A stretch of 64,000 nucleotides of DNA, taken from assembly GCF_900446695.1 (NCBI RefSeq), contig NZ_UAVP01000008.1, positions 558,001 to 622,000 of the forward strand, written 5' to 3'. The DNA comes from Capnocytophaga sputigena (GTDB lineage Bacteria; Bacteroidota; Bacteroidia; Flavobacteriales; Flavobacteriaceae). The position numbers and the translations under genes were made by a program. The notes under the pieces were generated by a model. That model saw only the letters and a program-made list of their open reading frames with translations, had not been told where the DNA came from and made no database searches. Position 1 is the stretch's first letter. Each line of letters opens with the position of its first letter. This document shows positions 9,516 through 17,784 of this stretch, one piece after another.

Positions 9516-9998
9516 ATGCTTCTTACAAAAACTGAAAAAACCGCAGGGATTGTTTTAGCAATCCTTCTATTATTGCTCACACTTTCAGGGAGTGGTTATT
9601 TCTTCTTCACTTTGAAAGTGAACTTCGTGCAATGGCTTGCTTACAACGCTTGCTCACCCAGCAGCTTAGTGTATTTAGCTGGCTTTATCGCCTTTTGGCT
9701 CACCAAAAAGAGCTTTTGGCTGCCCCTTGCCTTCCTGCCGATGTACTATTTCGGCACTATGGGACTCTTCACATTCACGTGGAGTGGCGCCAATATCTTT
9801 GCCCAACTGTCACATATCACGATGACACTCAACTTGCTATGGGCAGGTTACACCCTTTATCGCATCGCTGATTACAAAGGTTTTGCTCAAGGTTTGTTGT
9901 GGAGCATACTATTATTTGTGCCTTACATCGCTTTTGTGATGTACTATTGCCGCACCCACGCCGAGGAAATTAGTAACTTGTTACAAATGACAGCTTAA
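9516..9998 (+). CDS. small integral membrane protein
   Basis: The ATG at 9516 starts a 160-residue protein with about four hydrophobic segments: ~10-30 (GIVLAILLLLLTLSGSGYFF), ~45-62, ~68-95 and ~125-150. I do not recognise a family. It lies 23 bases behind the AraC/GyrI-type regulator and may be co-transcribed with it, which would suggest a role in response to the same signal. A strong terminator follows at 10026-10065. Confidence 0.65.
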   Translation: MLLTKTEKTAGIVLAILLLLLTLSGSGYFFFTLKVNFVQWLAYNACSPSSLVYLAGFIAFWLTKKSFWLPLAFLPMYYFGTMGLFTFTWSGANIFAQLSHITMTLNLLWAGYTLYRIADYKGFAQGLLWSILLFVPYIAFVMYYCRTHAEEISNLLQMTA

Positions 9999-10025
9999 AA
10001 TACCATATAAAGTTTGTTGATTGTA

Positions 10026-10065
10026 AAAAAGGTGCAATCTCACAGTGGTGAGATTGCACCTTTTT
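10026..10065. terminator. bidirectional terminator between convergent genes
   Basis: Perfect stem AAAAAGGTGCAATCTCAC (10026-10043), loop AGTG, and its complement to 10065 ending in TTTTT. The A-run on the other side lets it serve both the membrane protein gene and the minus-strand gene ending at 10081. Confidence 0.85.
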
Positions 10066-10080
10066 ATGAATATGTTATTA

Positions 10081-10917
10081 TTAAACAAAATAAGGTCTTA
10101 CCTCGTGTTGCTCAAAATAATTTTCTACTTGTGCTACTTCATCAAGTTCTATATATTTCATTGTTTTTAGTGCTCGCAACTCTTTCCAAAGCAAGTGATT
10201 TTCTTTGAGTGATTTGTCGGGTTCTTCACCTATAAGATAATATTTACCTTTTGCATTTATGTTGTAATCTAAGGCTTGAGCAAGCGAAATAAAGCGACTA
10301 ATAGTATTTTCAATACCCTGTATACCATTTTGCAAATTGAGCATATTTCCTGCTACTGGTATATTATTTTTACCTATAAAACTCACTTTGGTTTTTACTA
10401 ATAAGTGTTCTATTTCTGTAGGGTGAATTTCTTTTTCAATATTCACTCTTCCTTGTGCTTTTTCAAAGAACTGTTTAGCCCGTTCTTTTTGGGTGATATT
10501 TACTACTTTCTTCTTTTCAATTTTGGTAGGATAAGGGGAAACATATCTTTCAAAAAATCTTTTAAAGATTGCTTCGTCTAATTCTATATCTATTTTGGTA
10601 GTTTTAGAAAAACGTACCAAATTATTGTTGTATTTTTCTAAATACGATAAATATGCTTCATTTACCCATTGGTGTAATAGTTCCTTTTTAGAAAACAAAG
10701 TATCCTCTTCTGTATTAAATTGATTGTACAACGATTTTAAATACTGATGAATCACCAAAAAAGCGTTTGGAGAAAACAATGATTTTAGTTTCTGTAGTTT
10801 TTCCTCTGAATAATTGAAAAACAAAGTCTCTCCTTTAGCCATAATAAGCCCTATACTAAATCTGTCATCAGAGATAGTATTAGGCGATAGGTTGATAGTA
10901 CAAAGTAATGTTTCCAT
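10081..10917 (-). CDS. DUF3037-like partner of a HipA-like kinase
   Basis: This 278-residue soluble protein follows the HipA-like kinase gene by 12 bases and is surely its operon partner. Its N-terminus (TINLSPNTISDDRFSIGLIM) fits the start of DUF3037 proteins, which are often encoded beside HipA-like kinases of the compact HipA_2 type. The rest is charged and helical, with a central FFERYVSPYP...VVNI segment and no recognisable catalytic motif. Family assignment is from memory of the gene pairing and the N-terminal pattern, so it is tentative. Function unknown; a regulator or antidote of the kinase is possible. Confidence 0.55.
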   Translation of the reverse strand: METLLCTINLSPNTISDDRFSIGLIMAKGETLFFNYSEEKLQKLKSLFSPNAFLVIHQYLKSLYNQFNTEEDTLFSKKELLHQWVNEAYLSYLEKYNNNLVRFSKTTKIDIELDEAIFKRFFERYVSPYPTKIEKKKVVNITQKERAKQFFEKAQGRVNIEKEIHPTEIEHLLVKTKVSFIGKNNIPVAGNMLNLQNGIQGIENTISRFISLAQALDYNINAKGKYYLIGEEPDKSLKENHLLWKELRALKTMKYIELDEVAQVENYFEQHEVRPYFV

Positions 10918-10929
10918 TATTATAGGGGA

Positions 10930-11733
10930 TTAAAAAATTTGTGTATATGTTCTAAAAGTTTTTTCGCAAGAATCAAGCCATTGTTTTTCAAAGATATTTC
11001 GTATGGCTTTTTCATACATTGGAATATCTATTTTCCAATTGTCAGGAACTTTAGCTAAAATAGTAGGTAATTGTGCTTCACATAGCTTTACATTATTATA
11101 AAAATCAGTGATTACATCATTTACTTTCAACACAAAACCACTATTTTTCCTGAATAAAACAGTTGCTAAATTAGAGTTTAAAACGGTGTCTTCTTCAGTA
11201 AGTTCATAAATTTTGGAGCGATAAGCTGCTGAAGTGTTGAATATATCGGCGTGGTCTATTACGTAAAGCAACATAAAACCTTTATCAGTAGGGGCTAATA
11301 ACAAATTGTAATTATTAGCATTTCTGTCGTCATTAGCGAGCCATATATCAAAAAGGGCTATTTTTAGAAAATCTTCTTTATTGATGATTTTTTGTGTAAT
11401 TTGTTTGTTAATAATAGCGTTATTTACCTCAAAAGCTTCTTCTAACGCTTGAGAGCCAAAACATTCTTTATCAAAAAAGTTTTTTTGTAGAAATCTCTTA
11501 TCTTCAAAAGGGGCTACATATTTGTCATAATCAATGCTAATAAGGGCACATTCAGGAATGTTTATATTCCATATTTTAGCAAAATGGTAAGCTAACAATT
11601 CATTGAAAAGTATATTGTTATCCTTATACTTGCAATACCATATATTCTGATCATTAGCCATCACTTTTATAGGCTTACTCCCGTGGGTAGTTAGCTGTTC
11701 TATAATAGGTTGTATGAGGTGTAGCTTTTTCAT
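10930..11733 (-). CDS. compact HipA-like protein kinase (HipA_2 type)
   Basis: The 267-residue product lacks the N-terminal HipA domain but keeps the kinase signatures: IWYCKYKDN near residue 30 (nucleotide-binding lysine region), FDIWLANDDRNANNYNLLL near residue 130-150 (catalytic Asp and the Asn that binds metal) and YVIDHADIF near 160 (DFG-like Asp). This is the pattern of the HipA-like kinase family that pairs with DUF3037 proteins. A full promoter lies at 11742-11772. The target is unknown. Whether the pair is a toxin-antitoxin or a defence module cannot be told from sequence. Confidence 0.7.
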   Translation of the reverse strand: MKKLHLIQPIIEQLTTHGSKPIKVMANDQNIWYCKYKDNNILFNELLAYHFAKIWNINIPECALISIDYDKYVAPFEDKRFLQKNFFDKECFGSQALEEAFEVNNAIINKQITQKIINKEDFLKIALFDIWLANDDRNANNYNLLLAPTDKGFMLLYVIDHADIFNTSAAYRSKIYELTEEDTVLNSNLATVLFRKNSGFVLKVNDVITDFYNNVKLCEAQLPTILAKVPDNWKIDIPMYEKAIRNIFEKQWLDSCEKTFRTYTQIF

Positions 11734-11741
11734 TTCGGCTA

Positions 11742-11772
11742 CAAAAATACAAATGTTTTTTTACCCCTGCAA
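11742..11772 (-). promoter_or_regulatory. promoter of the HipA-like kinase operon
   Basis: On the minus strand, TTG (11772-11770), a 20-base spacer and TATTTTTG (11749-11742), 9 bases before the ATG at 11733. This matches the Bacteroidota consensus; the transcript would have a very short leader or none. Confidence 0.65.
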
Positions 11773-11813
11773 ATTTACCCCTGTAATGAGTTCTAAATTC
11801 AAAATTTATTTCG

Positions 11814-11821
11814 TATCTTTG
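11814..11821 (+). promoter_or_regulatory. -7 promoter box for lipoprotein gene
   Basis: TATCTTTG, 25 bases before the ATG at 11847; no clear TTG partner. Confidence 0.5.
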
Positions 11822-11846
11822 TCCCAAACTTTTAATTTCAACAAAA

Positions 11847-12746
11847 ATGAAAAGAATAATTCTTTCCCTATTAGTTACTGCTTGCTTGACTGCGTGTAGT
11901 AAAAACGATAATGATGCTCCTGACGACAAGAAGCCTCCTGTTACTTTAGAACCCAAGGAAGCTCCTAAACCCACTGTGGGAGTATATCCTCACATTTTAA
12001 CTACTACCCAGCATTTAAGACAAATGAAATCGGTTGCTGAATTTACTGTTGTCAATGGTAAGGTTACTAAATCTGTTCAGAAAGTAACTGATTTAAAAAA
12101 CGGAAATATTACTACTTACATCATTGATTACAAGTACGATACTAATGGTTACCCCACCGAAATTACCACCTCTCGCGAAGGGCGCACTGTACTCGATGAG
12201 AAAGAAACTTACCGCTTTGAAAATAAAAGATTGGTAGAAAAGATTAAAATTGTAGAGGGGGGCGTTAGAACGTATACTCATAACTATTCTTACGACTCTG
12301 AAGGTAAGCTCACAAAGTATATTTACTCTTCGCTACAATACACAAACCCTAAACCAAGTGTTAGAGAAACAAACTACACTTATAGTGGCACTACTGTTTC
12401 AGCTGCTATTGTAGGTGGACATACTGAAACAATTACTTTCGACAGCCGTTGGAATAAGTTGAAAAGTGAAGAAAAATTCACTCAAACTGCCGATATTTGG
12501 GAGTATCAATACAACGATAAACCCAATCAAGCTTATGGTCATTTAGGCGACTTGCTCTACCCCGAAGAGTTTATTTCTAAAAATTGTCTTACCTTAATGA
12601 GACACATTTCAAAAGAAGAAGGCAAAGCCGATTCTATTACGGAATATCGCCGAGAATACCAATACAATGCACAAGGCAATATACGCGAAATAAAAAAATA
12701 CAATTCTGACAGTAAGTTAGAAGAAACTATAACATACGAATATTAA
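11847..12746 (+). CDS. lipoprotein with YD/RHS-like repeats
   Basis: The 299-residue product has a lipoprotein signal (MKRIILSLLVTACLTACSKN; lipobox LTAC, acylated Cys17) followed by an acidic, Pro-rich tether (DNDAPDDKKPP). The body is made of beta-hairpin units of YD type (YDTNGYPTEITTSREGR, YDSEGKLTKYIYS, YNAQGNIREIKKYN), as in the many small RHS-like lipoproteins of Flavobacteriia. No enzymatic motif. The +2 to +6 residues after Cys (SKNDND) are acidic, which in some Bacteroidota favours surface export of lipoproteins; that is an inference. A terminator follows. Confidence 0.75.
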   Translation: MKRIILSLLVTACLTACSKNDNDAPDDKKPPVTLEPKEAPKPTVGVYPHILTTTQHLRQMKSVAEFTVVNGKVTKSVQKVTDLKNGNITTYIIDYKYDTNGYPTEITTSREGRTVLDEKETYRFENKRLVEKIKIVEGGVRTYTHNYSYDSEGKLTKYIYSSLQYTNPKPSVRETNYTYSGTTVSAAIVGGHTETITFDSRWNKLKSEEKFTQTADIWEYQYNDKPNQAYGHLGDLLYPEEFISKNCLTLMRHISKEEGKADSITEYRREYQYNAQGNIREIKKYNSDSKLEETITYEY

Positions 12747-12767
12747 CACAAGTAACAGATAACAAGT

Positions 12768-12808
12768 AAAAAAATCCCTTGCAGTGCAAACTGCAAGGGA
12801 TTTTTTTT
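12768..12808 (+). terminator. terminator after the YD-repeat lipoprotein
   Basis: Stem ATCCCTTGCAG (12774-12784), loop TGCAAA, complement CTGCAAGGGAT, then a run of eight T. Confidence 0.85.
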
Positions 12809-12970
12809 AAAGTAAAGTAACTAATTCGTAATTCATCACTCGTAATTTCCTTACATTCTTTCTATATTTTTCGCTCTTGTTTTCTTTTTATTCTGTTGTT
12901 TATCAAACTGCTACATTTTTAGTTATCTATATTTTCACTATCTGATGTTTTTAGTATATCTTTAACGTTT

Positions 12971-12978
12971 TATCTTTG
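12971..12978 (+). promoter_or_regulatory. probable -7 box of the glucan utilization operon
   Basis: TATCTTTG, 73 bases before the susC-like ATG. The -33 region lacks TTG, consistent with dependence on an activator. Confidence 0.5.
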
Positions 12979-13051
12979 CGGCAGAATTAGGTATCAGGTA
13001 TCAGGTGTCAGGCACAAACTCTTACCTCTTACCTCTTAACTTTTAACTAAA

Positions 13052-16000
13052 ATGAAAGGAAAACAAAGAACTTTATTAAACAGTATTGGCAAGCTCGCCT
13101 TGCTACTACTTTTTAGCTTGCTTTCTACCGCCCTTTCTGCCCAAAACAAAAAGATTAGCGGAAAGGTAATCGATGAAAAACACCAGCCCGTGCTGGGGGC
13201 ATCGGTGGTGGTGAAAGGCACTACTAAGGGTACTACTACCGATTTCGATGGGAATTTCACGATAGATGTACCTGCTAAAGCCACGCTATCGGTTTCATTT
13301 ATAGGGTATCACACCCAAAATGTAGCAGTAGGCAACCAAAACCAACTCACTATCGTACTCAAAGAAGAACAAGAGCAGTTAGACGAGGTAGTGGTGGTAG
13401 GTTATGGTACTGTCCGCAAGAAAGACCTTACGGGGGCTGTTACTTCGGTGTCTAACAAAGCCCTCAAAGAGAAACCTATTGCCAACGCTGGGGAAGCGCT
13501 CCAAGGGCGTGCTGCTGGGGTGCAAGTAACCTCGGCGGGAAAACCTGGTGACAATGTGTCTTTTCGCATTCGCGGTATCAGTACGATTAACAACAGCGAA
13601 CCGCTACTGGTTATCGATGGGGTACCTACCGACCTCGGTATCAACGCCCTCAACGTAGATGATATAGAAAATATCGACGTGCTAAAAGATGCTTCGGCAA
13701 CTGCCATTTACGGTTCTCGTGGTGCTAATGGGGTGGTGTTTATCACTACCAAAAAAGGAAAAAATGGTGACGGCAAACTGTCGTTCAGTACCAATATTGC
13801 TCTCCAACAAGCCACCAACTTGCCTGTGATGCTCAACGCCCGCGAGTTTGCTTCTTATCACAACGAGATGATTGCCAACTACAATCGCACCCCTGGGGTG
13901 AGTCCGCTTTCACAACGTCCTGATTTTGCCAATCCTGAAGACTGGGGGGAAGGCACCAACTGGCTTAAAGCGCTCTTCCGTCCTGCTTTTATGCGTAACT
14001 ATTCGCTTTCTTATTCAGGCGGTAACGACAAGAGCAATTACTACGTATCAGGAGGTGTGTTTGACCAAGATGGGATTATCCTCAACACTTCTTACCGCCG
14101 TTATACAGTGCAGTTCAACGGTGAGTCGCGCGTAAAACCGTGGATTAAGTTTGGCAACAACCTCACTCTCAGTCACGACGAAAAGAAATCTGGCGACTAC
14201 AACATCCGTATGGCGATGGCTTCTTTGCCTACACAACCTATTTACAATGAAGACGGTAGCTACTCAGGTCCTGATTCGCCTGCTCATCAGTACAGCGATA
14301 TCCGCAATGTGATAGGTACTGCCCTTATCAACGGACAAAACACTACCAAAGGCTATAACATTTTGGGGAATATCTTTGCCGAGATTACTCCTGTGAAACA
14401 TTTGGTATTCAAAACTACTGGAGGTCTTGATTTTAAATATTGGGACAACCGCAGTTTCTCCCCTAAATACAACTGGAAACCTATACCCAATCCGCTCTCT
14501 AACCTCTACCAAGATGCTAACAAGAGCACTACCCTCCTCTGGGATAACACACTCACTTATACCAATACTTTTGCTCAAAAGCACTTCCTCAATGTGATGG
14601 TGGGCACCAGTGCACAAAACAACGTGTATAGCAAAATCAATGCGAGTGTGAGCAACTTCTTGAGCGACCAGCAAAACCAACTCAGCAAAGGCTTGGAAAA
14701 CCCTACGGTAGGAGGTACGATGAACGATTGGGCTATCCTCTCCTTCATCGGGCGACTCAACTATACCTATGCCGATAAGTACTTGCTCACTGCTACCGTG
14801 CGTCGCGATGGTTCTTCGCGTTTCTCCAAAGAAAACCGCTGGGGTACTTTCCCTTCTTTCTCTTTGGCGTGGCGCGCATCAAATGAGTCTTTTTTCCCTA
14901 AAAACGACTATGTAAACGATGTGAAATTCCGCGTGGGTTACGGTATGACGGGTAACCAAGGCGGTATTGACAACTATGCTTATTTCACCAAATTGCGCAC
15001 GGGGCAATATGTGTTCAACAATAATCTAGTTTCTACCCTCTATCCTCACGTGATGCCTAACCCTAATGTGAAATGGGAAACCGTAGAGCAATTCAACGGG
15101 GGTATTGACCTCGCGCTACTCAAAAACCGCTTAAACCTCACTTTCGATACCTATATCAAAAACACGAGTGATATGTTGGTACCTATGGCGGTATCGGTAA
15201 GCTCTGGTTATTCGGACATCAATGTGCCGAGTATCAACGCCGGTAAAGTGGAAAACAAAGGGGTAGAGCTCACTATATCATCAGTGAATGTAAATAAAAA
15301 GGACTTCCAATGGAATACTGATGTAAACATATCGTTCAACCGCAACAAAATTGTGAAGATGAACGATGGGGTGCCTTTGTTCACTGGTTTTGAGGCGTTC
15401 CTCACCAAATTGCAAATCCTCTCCGAGGGTCACCCTGTAAACGCTTTCTATGGCTATGTAATGAACGGACTTTTTCAAAACCAAACAGAGGTGGACAACT
15501 ATGCTACCCAAGTGGAAAACGGTACCGCCCCTGGTGATGTGAAGTTCCGCGACCTCAACAACGACGGGGTCATCAATGCTGAAGACCGTACTTATATCGG
15601 CAATCCGTTCCCTGAATGGACATTCTCTATGAACAACAATTTCAACTACAAAAACATCGATTTGCAAATATTTTTACAAGGTGTAGCAGGTAACGATATC
15701 TACAATGCCAACCGTATATGGCAAGAGGGAATGTCGGTGCCACAAAACCAAATTGCCAAAGTAAAAGACCGTTGGACAGGCGAGGGCACTAGCAATAGCA
15801 TTCCACGTGCTATCTATGGCGACCCTAACCAAAATGCGCGTCACTCTACCCGCTTTGTAGAAGATGGTTCGTATTTGCGCATCAAAAACGTAACTTTGGG
15901 GTATACACTCCCTAAAGAGGTTACCCAAAAATTCCACACCGATATGCTGCGCATATATCTGTCTTGCCAAAACCTCTATACTTTCACCAAATACAGCGGT

Positions 16001-16090
16001 ATGGATCCCGAAGTAGGCACTGGTGGCGTTGATGGCGGTACTTACCCTATAACCCGCACAATTAGCTTTGGATTAAACGTGCAGTTTTAG
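13052..16090 (+). CDS. SusC-type TonB-dependent outer-membrane transporter
   Basis: The 1012-residue protein has a signal peptide (LALLLLFSLLSTALSAQ), an N-terminal carboxypeptidase-regulatory-like beta domain (KISGKVIDEKHQPVLGASVV), the SusC-specific TonB box region (LDEVVVVGYGTVRKKDLTGA), a plug domain (GVQVTSAGKPGDNVSFRIRG; IYGSRGANGVVFITTKKG) and a long 22-strand barrel ending in an aromatic residue (SFGLNVQF). It imports oligosaccharides across the outer membrane, with the SusD-like lipoprotein acting as lid. It is the first gene of the operon, and its neighbours (GH66 and GH97 enzymes) suggest alpha-1,6-gluco-oligosaccharides as cargo. Confidence 0.95.
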   Translation: MKGKQRTLLNSIGKLALLLLFSLLSTALSAQNKKISGKVIDEKHQPVLGASVVVKGTTKGTTTDFDGNFTIDVPAKATLSVSFIGYHTQNVAVGNQNQLTIVLKEEQEQLDEVVVVGYGTVRKKDLTGAVTSVSNKALKEKPIANAGEALQGRAAGVQVTSAGKPGDNVSFRIRGISTINNSEPLLVIDGVPTDLGINALNVDDIENIDVLKDASATAIYGSRGANGVVFITTKKGKNGDGKLSFSTNIALQQATNLPVMLNAREFASYHNEMIANYNRTPGVSPLSQRPDFANPEDWGEGTNWLKALFRPAFMRNYSLSYSGGNDKSNYYVSGGVFDQDGIILNTSYRRYTVQFNGESRVKPWIKFGNNLTLSHDEKKSGDYNIRMAMASLPTQPIYNEDGSYSGPDSPAHQYSDIRNVIGTALINGQNTTKGYNILGNIFAEITPVKHLVFKTTGGLDFKYWDNRSFSPKYNWKPIPNPLSNLYQDANKSTTLLWDNTLTYTNTFAQKHFLNVMVGTSAQNNVYSKINASVSNFLSDQQNQLSKGLENPTVGGTMNDWAILSFIGRLNYTYADKYLLTATVRRDGSSRFSKENRWGTFPSFSLAWRASNESFFPKNDYVNDVKFRVGYGMTGNQGGIDNYAYFTKLRTGQYVFNNNLVSTLYPHVMPNPNVKWETVEQFNGGIDLALLKNRLNLTFDTYIKNTSDMLVPMAVSVSSGYSDINVPSINAGKVENKGVELTISSVNVNKKDFQWNTDVNISFNRNKIVKMNDGVPLFTGFEAFLTKLQILSEGHPVNAFYGYVMNGLFQNQTEVDNYATQVENGTAPGDVKFRDLNNDGVINAEDRTYIGNPFPEWTFSMNNNFNYKNIDLQIFLQGVAGNDIYNANRIWQEGMSVPQNQIAKVKDRWTGEGTSNSIPRAIYGDPNQNARHSTRFVEDGSYLRIKNVTLGYTLPKEVTQKFHTDMLRIYLSCQNLYTFTKYSGMDPEVGTGGVDGGTYPITRTISFGLNVQF

Positions 16091-16163
16091 GGGTCAGGCA
16101 TCAGGTAATAGGTAACAAAAGAATCACTACAAATTGTTAATTGTTAATTATGAATTGTTAATT

Positions 16164-17648
16164 ATGAAAAAGATATTATACATCACTCTATTAGCATTTC
16201 CGCTCTTCACGGCTTGTTCTAAGTTTTTAGACAAGACCCCTTACGAAGATTCAAGTGCTGAAAACATAAGCGATGCGGCATCGGCAATTGCCCTTACCAA
16301 TTCGGCTTATAAACCCTTGCAACGCTCTAACCTCTACAATATGCGCCTCTGGACGCTCGACATCGTAGCAGGTAACAGCATCGTAGGCGCTGGAGGTGGT
16401 AACGACGGACTCGAAACTATCACTCTTTCCAACTTCAACGCAACTGCCGATAACCCCTTGGCGCTCGAAATATGGCGCGGTTGTAACCCTGGTATTCTCT
16501 ATTGCAACACGGCTCTGAAAGCTTTGCCTTCTGCCAATATCCCTGAGGATATCAAAAACCGCTGTATCGGGGAAGCCAAATTCCTCCGCGCGCACTACTA
16601 TTTCCTTTTGGTGCAACTCTTTGGCGATGTGCCTCTTCAGCTCGACCCTAAAGAGAGTTTGACTAACAAAACGCCTTTCCGCCAAAGCAAAATGAAGATA
16701 TACAACGAGGTGATTATCCCCGACCTCAAAGAGGCTTTCAACCTATTGCCTACACGCGAGCAATATAGCAATGCCGATAAAGGTCGCGCCACCAAAGGCG
16801 CTGCAGCGGGTATGCTCGCTAAAGTATACCTCACCTTGGGCAGATATAGCGAAGCCCTTGAGATGTGCAACGCTGTCGAAAACCTCGGCTATACCCTCAA
16901 TCCTGATTATTCCGATTGCTTTGGTGCTGCCGAACGCAACAAAAACACTGCTGAGTCTATCTTTGAAATTCAGTATTACGGACTTACCAAAGATGATTTT
17001 TGGGGCGAAGAAAACCAAGCCTCTTGGCTCAGTACTTTTATGGGTCCTCGCAATAGTGGTTGGGTAGGTGGTGCTTATGGTTGGAATCAGCCTACACAAG
17101 AGTTTGTAGACCAATACGAGGCTGGCGACCTCCGCAAGGATAAGACGATTCTCTACGAGGGTTGCCCTAATTTTGAGGGGAATGCGTACCGCGCTTCAAT
17201 GTCTAACACGGGCTACAATGTGCGCAAGTTTTTAGTGCCACTAAGTCAGTCGCCCGATTTCAATACCAACCCTGCCAACTTTGTAGCGCTCCGCTTTGCC
17301 GATGTACTCCTAATGAAAGCGGAAGCCCTTAACGAATTGGGTCGCACTACAGAAGCTGAAGTGCCTTTGTACAAAGTGCGCACCCGCGCGGGTCTTACCC
17401 ATCGCGCCGATATAGAGAACCTCACCCAAGCGCAAATGCGTGAGAAAATACGCCACGAACGCCGTATAGAACTCGCTTTTGAAGGACATCGTTGGTTTGA
17501 TATGATTCGCTGGGACAACGGTCAGTATGCACTCAATTTCTTGCACTCCATAGGGAAAACCAACGCCCGCGAGAAACACCTGCTCTTGCCCGTCCCTCAA
17601 AAAGACCGCGACGCCAACCCCAACCTCACCCAAAACCCAGGTTGGTAG
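16164..17648 (+). CDS. SusD/RagB-family surface glycan-binding lipoprotein
   Basis: I took the ATG at 16164 rather than an upstream TTG because it opens a lipoprotein signal (ILYITLLAFPLFTACSKFLD; lipobox FTAC). The 494 residues show SusD family features: FLDKTPY after the Cys, the helical tetratricopeptide scaffold (AKFLRAHYYFLLVQLFGDVP), ATKGAAAGMLAKVYLTLGRY, RHERRIELAFEGHRWFDMIR and the C-terminal LLLPVPQKDRDANPNLTQN. It sits on the cell surface and forms the lid of the SusC-like transporter 73 bases upstream. Trp and Tyr residues for sugar stacking cannot be picked out reliably without a model. Confidence 0.95.
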   Translation: MKKILYITLLAFPLFTACSKFLDKTPYEDSSAENISDAASAIALTNSAYKPLQRSNLYNMRLWTLDIVAGNSIVGAGGGNDGLETITLSNFNATADNPLALEIWRGCNPGILYCNTALKALPSANIPEDIKNRCIGEAKFLRAHYYFLLVQLFGDVPLQLDPKESLTNKTPFRQSKMKIYNEVIIPDLKEAFNLLPTREQYSNADKGRATKGAAAGMLAKVYLTLGRYSEALEMCNAVENLGYTLNPDYSDCFGAAERNKNTAESIFEIQYYGLTKDDFWGEENQASWLSTFMGPRNSGWVGGAYGWNQPTQEFVDQYEAGDLRKDKTILYEGCPNFEGNAYRASMSNTGYNVRKFLVPLSQSPDFNTNPANFVALRFADVLLMKAEALNELGRTTEAEVPLYKVRTRAGLTHRADIENLTQAQMREKIRHERRIELAFEGHRWFDMIRWDNGQYALNFLHSIGKTNAREKHLLLPVPQKDRDANPNLTQNPGW

Positions 17649-17729
17649 TGCGAGCCGCACAGGCAATTAAAACAAATTACTTAATTAACAAATAAAAACA
17701 ATTTCACCCTTGTCGCTTTTGCGGCTTCC

Positions 17730-17756
17730 CTCCCCCTCGCCTTCGGAGAGGGGGAG
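17730..17756 (+). promoter_or_regulatory. GC-rich hairpin between susD-like and susE-like genes
   Basis: A 9-base perfect stem (17730-17738 and 17748-17756) stands out in AT-rich DNA. It lacks a T-run, so mRNA stabilization or processing is more likely than termination. Similar hairpins follow the next gene. Confidence 0.5.
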
Positions 17757-17784
17757 AACGGAGGGGGTGAGGACACAAACTAAT

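Larger units (their letters stand above)
12747..13051. other. 305-base gap upstream of the susC-like gene
   Basis: Contains the terminator at 12768-12808, an AT-rich stretch, the TATCTTTG box at 12971-12978 and a short TCAGGTATCAGGTGTCAGG repeat (12991-13013). I see no gene. An operator for the regulator of the locus should be here, but I cannot identify one by eye. Confidence 0.5.

Noticed and set aside
17710-17784. N-terminal extension of the SusE-like gene
   Set aside because: It translates the GC-rich hairpin and would bury the lipoprotein signal.
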